Below the pieces are notes generated by a model. It was given only the letters and a program-made list of their open reading frames with translations. It was not told where the DNA came from and made no database searches. The position numbers and the translations under genes are program-made. DNA of 64,000 nt from Tetragonia tetragonoides (lineage: Eukaryota > Streptophyta > Magnoliopsida > Caryophyllales > Aizoaceae), in NCBI GenBank assembly GCA_038025085.1, contig CM076146.1, positions 17,148,001 through 17,212,000 on the forward strand, in the 5' to 3' direction. This document shows, one piece after another, positions 27,201-35,349 of this stretch; within the stretch, counting starts at the first letter, position 1; every line of letters begins with the position of its first letter.

Positions 27201-30200
27201 TCTACAAAAAGAGTTTAAGGGCTCCGATAAGGTAATTGTCATTAAACTTCAATCTCTTTGGAAGGATTTTGATACATTATTAATGTCGGAAGGAGAAACA
27301 ATTCAAGCATTCTTTACCCGTGTCTCTAATATCACTAATCAAATTCGTAGCTATGGAGACACCATTCAAGATCTAAAAATCATACAAAAAATATTAAGAA
27401 GCCTTCCGGCAAAATTTGATCATGTTGTGGCTGCAATAGAGGAGTCTAAAGATTTATCTACGCTAACCTTAACTGAACTAATGGGTTCACTCCATGCACA
27501 TGAAGAGAGAATGCGTAGATTTGAAGATGAGCCACTAGAACAGGCTTTCCAAGCCAAATTGAAATTCTCTTATAATAGAGAAAATAAAAATCAATATAGC
27601 CACGGTAAAAATTTTCAACAAAAAAGAGGAACATTAAATAACCGTGGTAGGGGGAGAGGTGATTATGGAAATCATGGGGACCGAGAAAATATTCAATCGA
27701 GTTCCTATTGCAAATTATGCAAGAAAAATAATCACGACACAAAAGATTGCCGGTTTAAATGCAAAAAATGCAAAAGACATACCCATCTTGAAAAAGATTG
27801 TTGGTTCCGGCAAAAAGATGAGGCTAATTTCACAGAGAAAAATGACCCTTCTAATCAATTGTTTTATTCTTGTCTAAATGCCCACCAAGAATCCTCTGAT
27901 ATTTGGTATTTAGATAGTGGTTGTTCAAACCACATGACAAGCGATAAAAAAGCGTTTGTCAAATTTGCTGAAAATGTTAAATCTCAAATTACTCTTGGTG
28001 ATGGAAGATCTCAAGATGTAGCAGGGAAAGGGACAATCGCCGTTAAAACTGAAAACGGCTCATCCAAAATCATTGATGATGTTTTATATGTCCCGAGCCT
28101 TGCTCAAAATCTACTAAGTGTGGGCCAGTTAGTCCAAAGAGGCTACATGGTTAAATTTGATGAGGATAAATATATCATATATGACAAGAAAAAGGGTCAA
28201 TTAGTCACAACAGTAAAAATGGCCTCAAATAAAATATTTCCATTAAGAATGCCACTAAAGCAAAAAGTTGCTTTCAATTGCACAAGTGATGATTCTACAT
28301 TGTGGCATTGGAGATTCGGGCACTTACACTACAAGAGTCTAAAACTCTTAAATCAAAAGGAAATGGTGATTGGCCTTCCCCCAATAAATGATGAAAAGAA
28401 AATATGTGAAGATTGTATTTATGGAAAAATGCATAGATTGCCATTTCCTAAGACGTCTTGGAGGGCCAAGGCTCCGTTAGAGCTTGTTCATGCAGATATT
28501 TGGGGCCCAGCCAAGAACAACTCTATTGGCGGTAGAAGATATTTTCTTCTATTTGTGGATGACTATACCCGCATCATGTGGGTGTATTTCTTAAAGTATA
28601 AATCGGAGGCATTCTCATTCTTTGTCCAATTCAAGGCTCTCATGGAAAAACAAAGTGGACATCCTCTTAAAACTCTTAGAACAGATTGTGGAGGAGAATT
28701 CACAAGCACTAGATTCCTTAGCTTTTGTAAGAAGCATGGAATCAGAAGAGAATTAACCGTAAGACACACACCTCAACAAAATTGTGTAGCAGAAAGAAAA
28801 AATAGAACAATTGCAGAAATGGCCCGCAGCATGCTACAAGCAAAGAATTTGCCCAAATACTTTTGGGCTGAAGCTGTCCATACAGCTGTTTATATTCTAA
28901 ACAGATCTCCAACAAAGGCGGTTCAGGATATGACACCCTACGAGGCTTGGTACAAAAGAAAGCCCGTAATTGAGCACCTTAGAATTTTTGGGTGCGTTGC
29001 CTATTCCCACATTCCAAAGGAGAACCGAGAAAAAATGGATGAAAAGGGAGAAAAATGTATCTTTATTGGATACAGTGATGAATCAAAAGGATACCGCCTC
29101 TACAAGCCTGAGTCCAAGAAGTTGATCATTTCAAGAGACGTCATATTTGATGAAGTTGCAGAATGGAGATGGACAGAACACGCTCCGCAGCCAGCCATAG
29201 AAGAATATTCTCCATCTAGCTCTTCTCAGGGAGTTCATGATCAAGGAGAAGCACCTTCATCTCCGAGGATTCCAACAGGCCCGAACTCACCAAATTCATC
29301 TCCAAGATCAATTCTCACAAATTCTCCTCAACCAGTGCGCCGCTCACAACGAGATCGTCACCCTCCGACTTACTTGGAAGATTATCAATGCAATCAAACA
29401 ACCACAGAATTTGCATTATTTGCCAGTGAGCCACAAAACTTCCAAGAATCAGCAAAAGAAGATAAATGGATCGAAGCCATGACCAAGGAGATCAGAATGA
29501 TCGAGAAGAATGACACATGGGAGCTCGTAGACAGACCCGAAGGGAAAGACATAATAGGCCTCAAATGGGTTTACAAGATCAAAGCATATCGAGATACGGC
29601 ATCACTTCATACGAGAGTTGGTTGAACAACAGGAGATCGAGTTACAATTCTGCAAGACGGGGGAGCAACTCGCAGACATATTTACCAAGGCATTACCACC
29701 AAAAAAATTCATGCACTTCAGAGAACAACTTGGAGTTCAAGATTTTTCTAGATTAGGGGGAGTGTTAGAATAATCTAGAAAAATCATGTAAACAATATCT
29801 AAGCTTAGTGCCTAGAAAGATCTAGATTAATACCTACCTAGACACATCTAGAATCATGTCTACCTAGAAATATCTAGAATAATAGTCTAGGATAATTATG
29901 AAGAAGACTCTAGACATAGAAAGATCTAGAGAATTGTCTACCACCCTACACCACTATAAATAGGGGTGATGTAAAGCATTTTGTGCATCAAGCAATACAA
30001 TCATCTTTCACATCTCTCTTAGCATTCATCTCTCTTCCTCCAACATACAATTACCTAGCCCAATATCCTACATCAAAAACCTAACATAATGCTCTTGCTA
30101 CTATAGATAATATTTGTAAGAGAGGTTTGATACTTGTCAATAGGTGCGTGTTGTGTGGAGCTGCTGAAGAGATGTGTAAGCACTTATTTTTCGAGTGCAA

Positions 30201-30675
30201 CCACAGTAGGCAGATCTGGCATAGAGTTTTAAATTGGATGGGAGTTCGTAGAGGAGTGTTGAGCCTCAACCGTGATATGCGATGGTTTCAGAAGAAGAAT
30301 AGGGGTAGATGTTGGGAAGCAAAACGACAAACATGTGCTTTGCTGGCCACAATATACGAAATCTGGTTTGAAAGGAATGCAAGAGTGTTTCGTGGACAAA
30401 TGAGGGATATACAGCAAACTGTACAGAATATACAATCTTCAGTGTGTGTGAGAATGTTTATGTATAAAGCTGAACTTATAGATGAAAATAGTATTACAGA
30501 TAGGTTGCTAGGGGTTATTTGAGTTTTGCTTACTGTAATAGATTTAGTGGTTGAAAAGTGTGCTTCACTGGTACGCTTATTAGGTTGTAAATTTCAAGAG
30601 GGTATCATTCTGACATCCTTTTGGTGAATGGAATATACACACTTACCATTTTCCAAAAAAAAATATGGATGTGTG

Positions 30676-30774
<99 letters not shown>

Positions 30775-31082
30775 GTTGTTGTTGTTGTTATTATTGAAGA
30801 TCTACCAATGACAATATCTTTTTTTTTTTTTATTTGAGGGGATGACAATATCTTCACTATAGGAAAATGTTTCAAAAAGAACTATTTTGTAAGGTAGTTA
30901 TTTACAAAAAAAACTGATGTTGTTGTTATTATTATTATTAAAGATCTACCAATGACAATATCTTTACTGTAGGAAAATATTTCAAAAAGAACTATTTTGT
31001 AAGGTAGTTATTTACAAAAAAAAATTGATTTAGTGAGATAGTGTTTGTCAAAATTTTCTTATCATTAATAGTAGCAATGATA

Positions 31083-31140
<58 letters not shown>

Positions 31141-32092
31141 TTTTTTATTATTATTAAATTGGTTTATTTCAATGATAATGACAATGCTAATAAAAACAAA
31201 TAAACAATAATATAATAATAATAGTAATATTTTTATTATTATTAAATTGGTTTATTTAATTTTATTTTCACAAAAAAAAAATTTGAATAAGGATTAACTA
31301 CGTTTTTTATGTGATGAATTAAATAATAAAAATAAGGATAGGATAGCTTTTTTTTTATTTATTTTTATTTATGTTAATCATACGGATTAGAAGTATAATA
31401 GTGTTATTATTTTATTATTTTGAAGCAAATTCCTTTATATAATTTCTCTTTTGGGTTTTAGTGGAGGTTCAAAGGCTTAATAAGAGGAGTGAAACTAAGA
31501 TGAGGATACTTTTGATCAGTGGAGTATCTCTGAATTAAATTATCAAAACGTGAAACCATATATATGATCTAGAAGTCAGTCAACATTAGATAGTTCTTTC
31601 TCACATCTATGTTCATTGTAAAGATTAGAATGGGATATACTATTCAATCACTAACCAGAAAATATAACTCTATTCATGTCTATTGGAAAACAAGAACTGA
31701 CAGAACTACATACCTTGAGTTTTATTTATACACGAAGTTATGAAGTGCAAATTTGATGAATAATTAAACGCCTTGTTCCAATCCGTCTCCCTATATTTTA
31801 AAGATCATTTAACTATTTATTTTGTAACCAAAAAAAAAAAAAAAGGCAATATGACCAATAAATTGATAATAATAATCATATAAGAAAGTTGTTCTTACTT
31901 GTCTACAATGCAAAAAGAGGCATCTCGGCTGACTTCGGAACTCAAGTATTTGGTGACAATGGAAAGGCTGCTTTTGTAAAGCGCCTGGGCTGCTTCTCGT
32001 TGGTCTTCTGCCGCTAATAATACAATTGTTGATGAGCTAAACATCAACCAAACTATTAGTAAAGATAATACAACGCGATGTTTGTTTTCCAT
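12241..32092 (-). CDS. ABCG28-like: ABC transporter G family half-transporter, ABCG24/28 type (14 exons)
   Basis: Exons, 5' to 3': 32092-31899, 31790-31714, 24319-24038, 23329-23266, 23176-23030, 22831-22797, 21890-21817, 20448-19673, 19180-18884, 18086-17637, 17322-17174, 13931-13642, 13492-13359, 12397-12241. All borders are GT-AG and phases agree; the sum is 3126 nt (1041 aa plus stop), slightly under the roughly 1100 aa of Arabidopsis ABCG24/28. Signal peptide 1-28; Cys-rich extracellular region about 90-267 ([14 protein letters not shown] pairs, CGGANIW); membrane segment about 287-310; basic [10 protein letters not shown] stretch; ATPase with Walker [10 protein letters not shown] (about 481), signature ISGGQRKRV (about 589), Walker [13 protein letters not shown] (about 609) and H-loop VVHQP; C-terminal membrane domain from about 799. 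All catalytic motifs are intact, so the gene looks functional. It should dimerise and export a substrate across a membrane. Arabidopsis ABCG28 acts in pollen tube tip growth; the substrate here is unknown. Confidence 0.93.
12733..12984. mobile_element. MITE with GGCTCTGTTTGATTC ends (ABCG intron 13)
   Basis: 252 bp with inverted ends: GGCTCTGTTTGATTCACCT on the left, GGCTCCGTTTGATTCACCT as the reverse complement of the right (18 of 19). Flanking trinucleotides are TGA and TAA, a decayed 3-bp duplication that would fit a Tourist/PIF-Harbinger origin. Contains TTCAG pentamers like those at 23445-23600 and 34505-34604. Confidence 0.75.
14196..14376 (-). mobile_element. 5'-truncated LINE tail (ABCG intron 11)
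   Basis: The minus strand ends ATTAATGAAACATTTGC and a poly(A) of about 16, the usual 3' end of a plant LINE. It is flanked by AGCTACTCTGAATCC (14181-14195) and AGCTACTCTTCATCC (14377-14391), a 15-bp target duplication with two differences. No coding sequence is left. Confidence 0.75.
14558..15039 (-). repeat. LTR copy A of the intron-11 element
   Basis: On the minus strand it starts TGTTGGATAAATGCC and ends TATAACA. It contains a string of degenerate ATAACCTAACGTACCGTA-like decamers (about 14930-15008) and a short AT repeat. Aligns along its length with copy B at 15915-16363, differing by small indels and substitutions. Confidence 0.8.
15040..15053 (-). promoter_or_regulatory. polypurine tract
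   Basis: The minus strand reads TTAAGGTGGAGATT directly before the 3' LTR start TGTTGG, the usual priming site for plus-strand DNA synthesis. Confidence 0.6.
15150..15525. repeat. array of short hairpins with varying stems (copy 1)
   Basis: About a dozen units of roughly 25-30 bp, each a small inverted repeat around a TAAGTCTA-like loop, linked by AGATTG-type spacers. Stems differ but stay paired: GTTCCTA/TAGGAAC, GCTCGT/ACGAGC, TCTCTTA/TAAGAGA, GCTCCTA/TAGGAGC, GCTCTT/AAGAGC. The array lies in the internal region of the non-autonomous LTR element and recurs at 16405-16785. Confidence 0.75.
15899..15912 (-). promoter_or_regulatory. primer-binding site, initiator tRNA-Met type
   Basis: The minus strand reads TTGGTATCAGAGCC two bases after the end of LTR copy B, fixing copy B as the 5' LTR. 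Confidence 0.8.
15915..16363 (-). repeat. LTR copy B of the intron-11 element
   Basis: 449 bp, starting TGTTGGATAAATGCC on the minus strand and ending with a mutated TATAATA in place of TATAACA. Acts as 5' LTR for the internal region at 15040-15914 and as 3' LTR for the partial internal copy at 16364-16810. Confidence 0.8.
16405..16785. repeat. array of short hairpins with varying stems (copy 2)
   Basis: Second copy of the array at 15150-15525, aligned unit by unit. Substitutions occur in stems (for example the GCCCCT unit now reads TATGGGC on its 3' arm), so the two arrays can be compared for compensatory change. Confidence 0.75.
16914..17052 (+). mobile_element. SINE, copy 1 of a local family (ABCG intron 11)
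   Basis: tRNA-related head with box A text GGACTGGTGGTAAAGACC and box B text GATTCAAATCTCC, body with CCCCCGTTGTATGTAAA, and an A-tail of about 18. Same family as 18502-18656 and 24385-24497: all share GGTCTTGG near the start and a TACATTAG block before box B. Confidence 0.8.
18502..18656 (-). mobile_element. SINE, copy 2 (ABCG intron 9)
   Basis: Minus-strand copy with TGTCTTGGCCTGGTGG, GATACATTAGGTTCC, CATTTGAATTCTC and an A-tail (T run 18502-18511). Flanked by TACTTTGGTTTGAGAG (18486-18501) and the same text with a 5-bp internal expansion (18657-18677): a target duplication of about 16 bp. Confidence 0.8.
19306..19576. mobile_element. GGGTCGG-rich non-autonomous element (ABCG intron 8)
   Basis: A 271-bp stretch flanked by a perfect 11-bp direct repeat ACTTTCTAGTA (19295-19305 and 19577-19587). 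The ends are weak inverted repeats (GACTTGGCAAA against AGAGGTAGCAAA) and inner text is rich in CGGGTCGG-type words. Class uncertain: a hAT (8 bp) or Mutator-like (9 bp) origin would need the repeat to extend by chance. Confidence 0.5.
20999..21597. repeat. CACGTGTC-rich repeat with GGAAGCAC ends (ABCG intron 7)
   Basis: Left end GGAAGCACGGATAC and right end GTGTTGGTGCTTCC form short inverted ends. Just inside each is text rich in GATACGGACAC on the left and ACACGTGTCCGACA on the right. Looks like a non-autonomous DNA transposon; no target duplication seen. Confidence 0.4.
22019..22287. mobile_element. Tourist-like MITE (ABCG intron 6)
   Basis: 269 bp with 30-bp inverted ends (27 of 30 matching), starting GGGGCCGTTTAGTTGGGGG on the left and GGGGTCGTTTGGTTGAGGG on the right strand, flanked by TTA on both sides (22016-22018, 22288-22290). 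A TTA duplication and GGGGCCGTTT ends are typical of PIF/Harbinger Tourist MITEs. Confidence 0.85.
23445..23600. mobile_element. MITE-like fragment with TTCAG words (ABCG intron 3)
   Basis: Text TTCTTTTTAGCTTAATTT and later TTCAGTTCAGTTCATTTTA resembles one half of the MITE type seen at 12733-12984 and 34505-34604. No matching second end found. Confidence 0.3.
24385..24497 (-). mobile_element. SINE, copy 3 (ABCG intron 2)
   Basis: The minus strand reads AAGGTCTTGGTCTAATGATT, then GAGTACATTAG, a box B region with CAAATTCGATAGCCC and an AATTTATTGTACCGG body matching copy 1. The A-tail has decayed. Confidence 0.7.
24780..26461 (+). pseudogene. LINE ORF2 reverse transcriptase, upstream part (ABCG intron 2)
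   Basis: 5'-truncated L1-like ORF2 beginning inside the reverse transcriptase; no endonuclease. Motifs in order, over three frames: [37 protein letters not shown] (first catalytic Asp), [21 protein letters not shown] (catalytic Asp pair), then connection-domain sequence to [10 protein letters not shown]. Breaks: a frameshift near 24950, an in-frame TGA at 25156-25158 where relatives have Arg, another frameshift after GDPLSPYLL near 25450, and a stop at 25824-25826. The copia element at 26462 interrupts it; the frame resumes at 30087. Opposite in strand to the host gene. Confidence 0.85.
26462..26785 (+). repeat. copia 5' LTR
   Basis: TGTTAGAATAATCTAG to ATAACA. Contains TATAAATA at 26654-26661 and many short CTAGA words. 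Differs from the 3' LTR at two bases. Confidence 0.95.
26654..26661 (+). promoter_or_regulatory. TATA box of the copia LTR
   Basis: TATAAATA in the context CCACTATAAATAGGGG, about 190 bp into the LTR; the same sequence is in the 3' LTR. Confidence 0.6.
26787..26798 (+). promoter_or_regulatory. primer-binding site, initiator tRNA-Met type
   Basis: TGGTATCAGAGC one base after the 5' LTR. Confidence 0.9.
26872..29625 (+). CDS. copia gag-protease-integrase polyprotein, RT deleted
   Basis: A 917-codon uninterrupted frame. Gag (UBN2 type, about 1-230); two CX2CX4HX4C zinc knuckles ([28 protein letters not shown], about 280-311); aspartic protease [12 protein letters not shown] (about 343-354); GAG-pre-integrase [13 protein letters not shown]; integrase core with Asp in HADIWGP (about 542), Asp in RTDCGGEF (about 605) and Glu in [10 protein letters not shown] (about 640), so DDE is complete. 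The last 50 residues begin the reverse transcriptase ([20 protein letters not shown] to GLKWVYKIK), where a deletion fuses the frame out of phase to the RNase H end and it stops after 12 further residues. The product could supply gag, protease and integrase, not reverse transcription. Confidence 0.93.
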   Translation: MASSPSTSNTTFTYAQNNWVPIFTGEKYDYWSIQMGTLLMAQGLWDLVQNGYQAPKDVTELASWDENKRKQNEEDRRRDSAELSVIHRGVAETIFPRIMAATTAKEVWSNLQKEFKGSDKVIVIKLQSLWKDFDTLLMSEGETIQAFFTRVSNITNQIRSYGDTIQDLKIIQKILRSLPAKFDHVVAAIEESKDLSTLTLTELMGSLHAHEERMRRFEDEPLEQAFQAKLKFSYNRENKNQYSHGKNFQQKRGTLNNRGRGRGDYGNHGDRENIQSSSYCKLCKKNNHDTKDCRFKCKKCKRHTHLEKDCWFRQKDEANFTEKNDPSNQLFYSCLNAHQESSDIWYLDSGCSNHMTSDKKAFVKFAENVKSQITLGDGRSQDVAGKGTIAVKTENGSSKIIDDVLYVPSLAQNLLSVGQLVQRGYMVKFDEDKYIIYDKKKGQLVTTVKMASNKIFPLRMPLKQKVAFNCTSDDSTLWHWRFGHLHYKSLKLLNQKEMVIGLPPINDEKKICEDCIYGKMHRLPFPKTSWRAKAPLELVHADIWGPAKNNSIGGRRYFLLFVDDYTRIMWVYFLKYKSEAFSFFVQFKALMEKQSGHPLKTLRTDCGGEFTSTRFLSFCKKHGIRRELTVRHTPQQNCVAERKNRTIAEMARSMLQAKNLPKYFWAEAVHTAVYILNRSPTKAVQDMTPYEAWYKRKPVIEHLRIFGCVAYSHIPKENREKMDEKGEKCIFIGYSDESKGYRLYKPESKKLIISRDVIFDEVAEWRWTEHAPQPAIEEYSPSSSSQGVHDQGEAPSSPRIPTGPNSPNSSPRSILTNSPQPVRRSQRDRHPPTYLEDYQCNQTTTEFALFASEPQNFQESAKEDKWIEAMTKEIRMIEKNDTWELVDRPEGKDIIGLKWVYKIKAYRDTASLHTRVG
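29585..29762 (+). pseudogene. copia RNase H C-terminal remnant and polypurine tract
   Basis: From the deletion joint, a second frame reads [12 protein letters not shown], then [14 protein letters not shown] and the closing residues of copia RNase H. It ends in the purine run AGGGGGAG (29755-29762), the polypurine tract next to the 3' LTR. About 400 codons of the reverse transcriptase and RNase H are missing between it and the frame at 26872-29625. Confidence 0.85.
29763..30086 (+). repeat. copia 3' LTR
   Basis: TGTTAGAATAATCTAG to CTAACA, 324 bp, two differences from the 5' LTR. Confidence 0.95.
30087..30663 (+). pseudogene. LINE ORF2 C-terminal part with zf-RVT domain and A-tail
   Basis: Continues the LINE at 24780-26461 after removal of the copia element and one TAATG copy; the frame reads across the joint without change. 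Encodes the zinc-binding zf-RVT domain ([20 protein letters not shown], then [10 protein letters not shown]) and a C-terminus with [13 protein letters not shown], stopping at 30519-30521. A 3' UTR of about 130 bp and a short A-tail (30655-30663) mark the LINE end. There is no RNase H domain. Confidence 0.85.
30677..30774. repeat. (ATT)n microsatellite
   Basis: About 32 units directly after the LINE A-tail. The ORF across it is a Tyr run and not a gene. Confidence 0.95.
31085..31141. repeat. (AAT)n microsatellite
   Basis: About 19 units, followed by further A/T-rich triplet text to about 31250. Confidence 0.9.
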
Positions 32093-32226
32093 AGGTCCGT
32101 TCTATACAATTTTTTTTTGAATTTGAAGTCGTGGGAGATAATCGAGTTTATCTTCAAATCATCAAATATGTGTATGAAAGAAGGGGGAAAATGGCTAAAC
32201 ATAAAACATTGTTGATCATCTTATTC

Positions 32227-32234
32227 TTATATAT
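32227..32234 (-). promoter_or_regulatory. putative TATA box of the ABCG gene
   Basis: The minus strand reads ATATATAAG about 135 bp upstream of the start codon, leaving room for a 5' UTR of about 100 bp. The whole upstream region (32093-32549) has no other feature I can name. Confidence 0.35.
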
Positions 32235-32549
32235 CTTGTGTTTTGAATTTTGATGGTCACCAAGTTCTTTAGTTTGGACAAGTCATGGCATCTCTTTTTC
32301 ACGACGTCAATGGTTTCCATTTTTTAAAACAAGGCCAGCAAGACCAAGGCAGCGGCCACCTTTTGTTCTTCATTATTTTTTTATTTTGATTTGATTTATG
32401 TTATTGTCCAACTGTATAGTTTTATGACAAAGATCATGGCACAAATGGCCTTTCTAATAAGAATTAAATCTCAAATGTTTATGAATTATGATCAATTAAA
32501 TTAGATAACATCAAGGTAATAGAAGAGATATCCGTAATGTTATAAATAA

Positions 32550-33824
32550 GGGTAAATTACACTGAGGTATACTGAGGTTTGGCAAAATTACAGAGAGGTG
32601 TACCGTTTGACTAAATACACCGAGGTATACTCTTGACCACTTTTTGACCATTGACCAAAGTCAAACTAATTTTTGGACTTAAATACCCCTAGTATACCTC
32701 ATTGAAAGTGTTTAAAAAATATTGTGCAATGATTTTTCACTTTTTTCCTTTTTATTTAGTTTTTGATTTTGAAAGAACTGCACCATAAATTAATAAATTC
32801 CATGGCTCGATTGAAACAATTCTCTTATCATGCAAAATTGACTACACAAGTCTAATCGTGTGTCTGCACAGAAAAAAAAGCTGTCTATCTAAAGTTATCA
32901 GAGATGCTAATTATATGTCGATCTTGGTAACAATTTGATCACGATATGCCACAATCAGCAAAAGAAATACGAGCATGCATTGCAAAGTAAGTAGGAAATT
33001 ATTGGACAATAATTTTTCTATAAACTTTCAATGAGGTATACAAGGGGTATTTTTGTCCAGAAATTAGTTTGACTTTGGTCAACGGTCAAAAAGTGGTCAG
33101 GAGTATACCTCAGTGTATTTAGTCAAACGTGAGTATATTTCTCTGTAATTTTGCCAAACCTCAGTATACCTCTGTGTAATTTGGTAAATTACACTGAGCT
33201 ATACTGAGGTTTGGCAAAATTACAGAGAGGTGTACCCACGTTTGACTAAATACACCGAGGTATACTCTAGACCACTTTTTGACCATTGAGCAAAGTCAAA
33301 CTAATTTTTAGACTTAAATACCCCTAGTATACCTCATTGAAAGTGTTTAAAAAAAATATTGTGCAATGATTTTCCACTTTTTTCCTTTTTATTTAGTTTT
33401 TGATTTTGAAAGAACTGCACCATAAACTAATAAATTTCGTGGCTCGATTTAAACAATTCTCTTATCATGCAAAATTGACTACACAAGTCTAATCGTGTGT
33501 CTGCACCGAAAAAAAAGCTATCGATCTAAAGTTATCAGAGATGCCAATTATATTGTCGATCTTGGTAACAATTTGATCATGATATGCCACAATCAGCAAA
33601 AGAAATACGAGCATGTATTGCAAAGTAAGTGGGAAATTATTGGACAATAGTTTTTCTATAAACTTTCAATGAGGTATACTAGGGGTATTTTTGTCCAGAA
33701 ATTAGTTTGACTTTGGTCAACGGTCAAAAAGTGGTCAGGAGTATACCTCAGTGTATTTAGTCAAACATAAGTATACCTCTTTATAATTTTGCCAAACCTC
33801 AGTATACCTATGTTTAATTTACCC
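32550..33824. mobile_element. tandem pair of a Mutator-like MITE
   Basis: Two head-to-tail copies (32550-33182, 33183-33824; 633 and 642 bp). Each has inverted ends of about 150 bp that start GGGTAAATTACACTGAGG and contain CTGAGGTTTGGCAAAATTAC, plus TATACCTC words. Outer flanks are TATAAATAA (32541-32549) and TATAAATTA (33825-33833), a 9-bp duplication with one change, the size made by Mutator transposases. There is no duplication at the joint. Centres are AT-rich without a frame. Confidence 0.85.
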
Positions 33825-33837
33825 TATAAATTAACTA

Positions 33838-33890
33838 AGCATAGCGACATACTGACATAGCGACCTAACGACATAGCGACATGATGCAAT
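33838..33890. repeat. short degenerate ACATAGCGAC tandem repeat
   Basis: Five or so decamer-like units (GACATAGCGAC, GACATACTGAC, GACCTAACGAC). Minor. Confidence 0.5.
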
Positions 33891-34504
33891 TTTGGCCATG
33901 AAGGCACTTGTCCGGGGCGGGAGAATAACTTCACTCTGCTCATAAATATGGCTATTAAATTCCCATTTCACAAAAACTTGTATTATAAGGTCTTTCTATA
34001 CCTTTTGGCTGGTGAGACGTGGGTAACTTTTAAGTTTAAGAAGAATCACTGCTTAAAATAACCGTAGCGTGATCCTATTTTTCTATAAATTGGTCTCACA
34101 CAAAACTTGCTTTTCTTATTTCACATCAAGAAGTGTTTGTTCAAATATGAAAATATTTTAAAATTAAAAATCAAATTTATATTAAAAACAATAAAACTAG
34201 AAGAGCTTAAGGTTAGCTCAGGTCCTTCAAGTTTTCACTGACCATTTTTTTTTAACATAATAAGGAACTTTCATTAACTTAGAAATAAATTAGAGCCATA
34301 TATATCCAGTACCGACCAAATTGAATACATTAGTTTGTGACAAAACAACATATCAATGTTTGACTTTGCTAATTTACGGTAAGATGAATAACAATAAAAT
34401 AAAGGTTATACAAACTTTTGACTATTTGACTTTTGGTTAGCTAGACCGCCGAAGTTGAAAATAAGCCTCATAGCCCCTAGGATTATTTTTGGTCACGTAG
34501 GTTA
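33891..34504. other. AT-rich intergenic sequence
   Basis: No gene, terminal repeat or tandem repeat that I can support. Confidence 0.5.
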
Positions 34505-34604
34505 CTAATGCTTTATTCTTCTCAGCTTAATTTCACTTACATTTAATTCAGTTCAGTTCAGTTCAGTTCAATTCAATTCAATTCAATTCAATTCAATTCA
34601 ATTT
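34505..34604. repeat. TTCAG/TTCAA pentamer run, probably one end of a MITE
   Basis: TTCTCAGCTTAATTTCAC followed by four TTCAG and six TTCAA units. Resembles the inner part of the MITE at 12733-12984. The LINE tail abuts it, so the LINE landed in this run. Confidence 0.5.
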
Positions 34605-35349
34605 TTCTTTGGTTAACTTCGTACATTCATAAAGTAAAATTTAGCAAAGTTATTACAGGTAGAAGAGTCAAGCCCAAGTAGATCAGACACCACCGGCGGT
34701 GCTAAAGGCAAAATACAGTTCACAAATTTTCCCACCCTAGCCTCCTTACATAGTTTGTTAGCCACTATATTACATCTTCTGTCTTCCTTCTCAATCGTCC
34801 AGTTCCTCCCATGAAGTAAATCCCTACAATCCAATACGACATTAAGCTAAACAGACTTAGTATAAGAATCACTGTTGATCATGGTGACAACTTTGGCAGA
34901 ATCAGAGGCAAAGATCAAACTGTCCCATTGTTTTGAGCATGCTAGGAGAAGTGCTTCTTTGATTGCTAGAAGCTCAACCATTAGAACAGTATGGGCCTTG
35001 ACCTGCCTTAGCAAAGCCAATTATCCATTTTGCATGTGTCATGCATCTCTTATGCAACTTGCAATTATTGCACTAAGAGAGGGATTTGCCAGGGAAGCAT
35101 CAATATTACACTTCAGCCTACCCCAAGAGGGAGGACTCTAGTGCCTTGGTGGATCAGTGTGGTTGCTTACTAGTGGGTTACAAGAAGGTTGGTTGGCTAC
35201 AAATTCAGAACAGAAAAACAGGGTATGCTTAATGGAACAATGGAGAGGAGAAATTAAACCATAAAAGATAGTTTTATTCCTTCTTTTCCAAATGTCCCAG
35301 ATTGTGATGAAGGCAAACACATCATTTTTTGGCTTGTTTTCAAAGGTAC
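34605..35349 (-). pseudogene. LINE ORF2 3' part: zf-RVT tail and RNase H
   Basis: Minus-strand remains of an RVT_3-type RNase H: IWDIWKRRNKTIFYG, then CNIDAS (catalytic Asp), ELLAIKEAL (Glu), IFASDSAKVV (Asp) and a C-terminal helix DCRDLLHGRNWTIEKE ending near 34613. Several frameshifts and stops. It is the downstream part of the LINE at 59653-64000, separated by the nested LTR elements; the GGTAC copies at 35345-35349 and 59648-59652 mark the cut. The 3' end has a short A-rich tail (minus-strand AAAGAAAAA near 34605-34613). Confidence 0.8.

Larger units (their letters stand above)
26462..30086 (+). mobile_element. Ty1/copia retrotransposon, young deletion derivative
   Basis: Complete at both ends: two 324-bp LTRs differing at two positions by eye, primer site, polypurine tract and a perfect 5-bp duplication TAATG (26457-26461, 30087-30091). 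Only 3.6 kb long, against about 5 kb for a full element, because most of the reverse transcriptase and RNase H is deleted. Inserted into LINE ORF2 inside ABCG intron 2. Confidence 0.95.

Noticed and set aside
30628..30837. ORF with a long Tyr run
   Set aside because: It is the (ATT)n microsatellite read in one frame; likewise the AT-run ORF at 4628-4837 and the GA-run ORF at 4054-4338.
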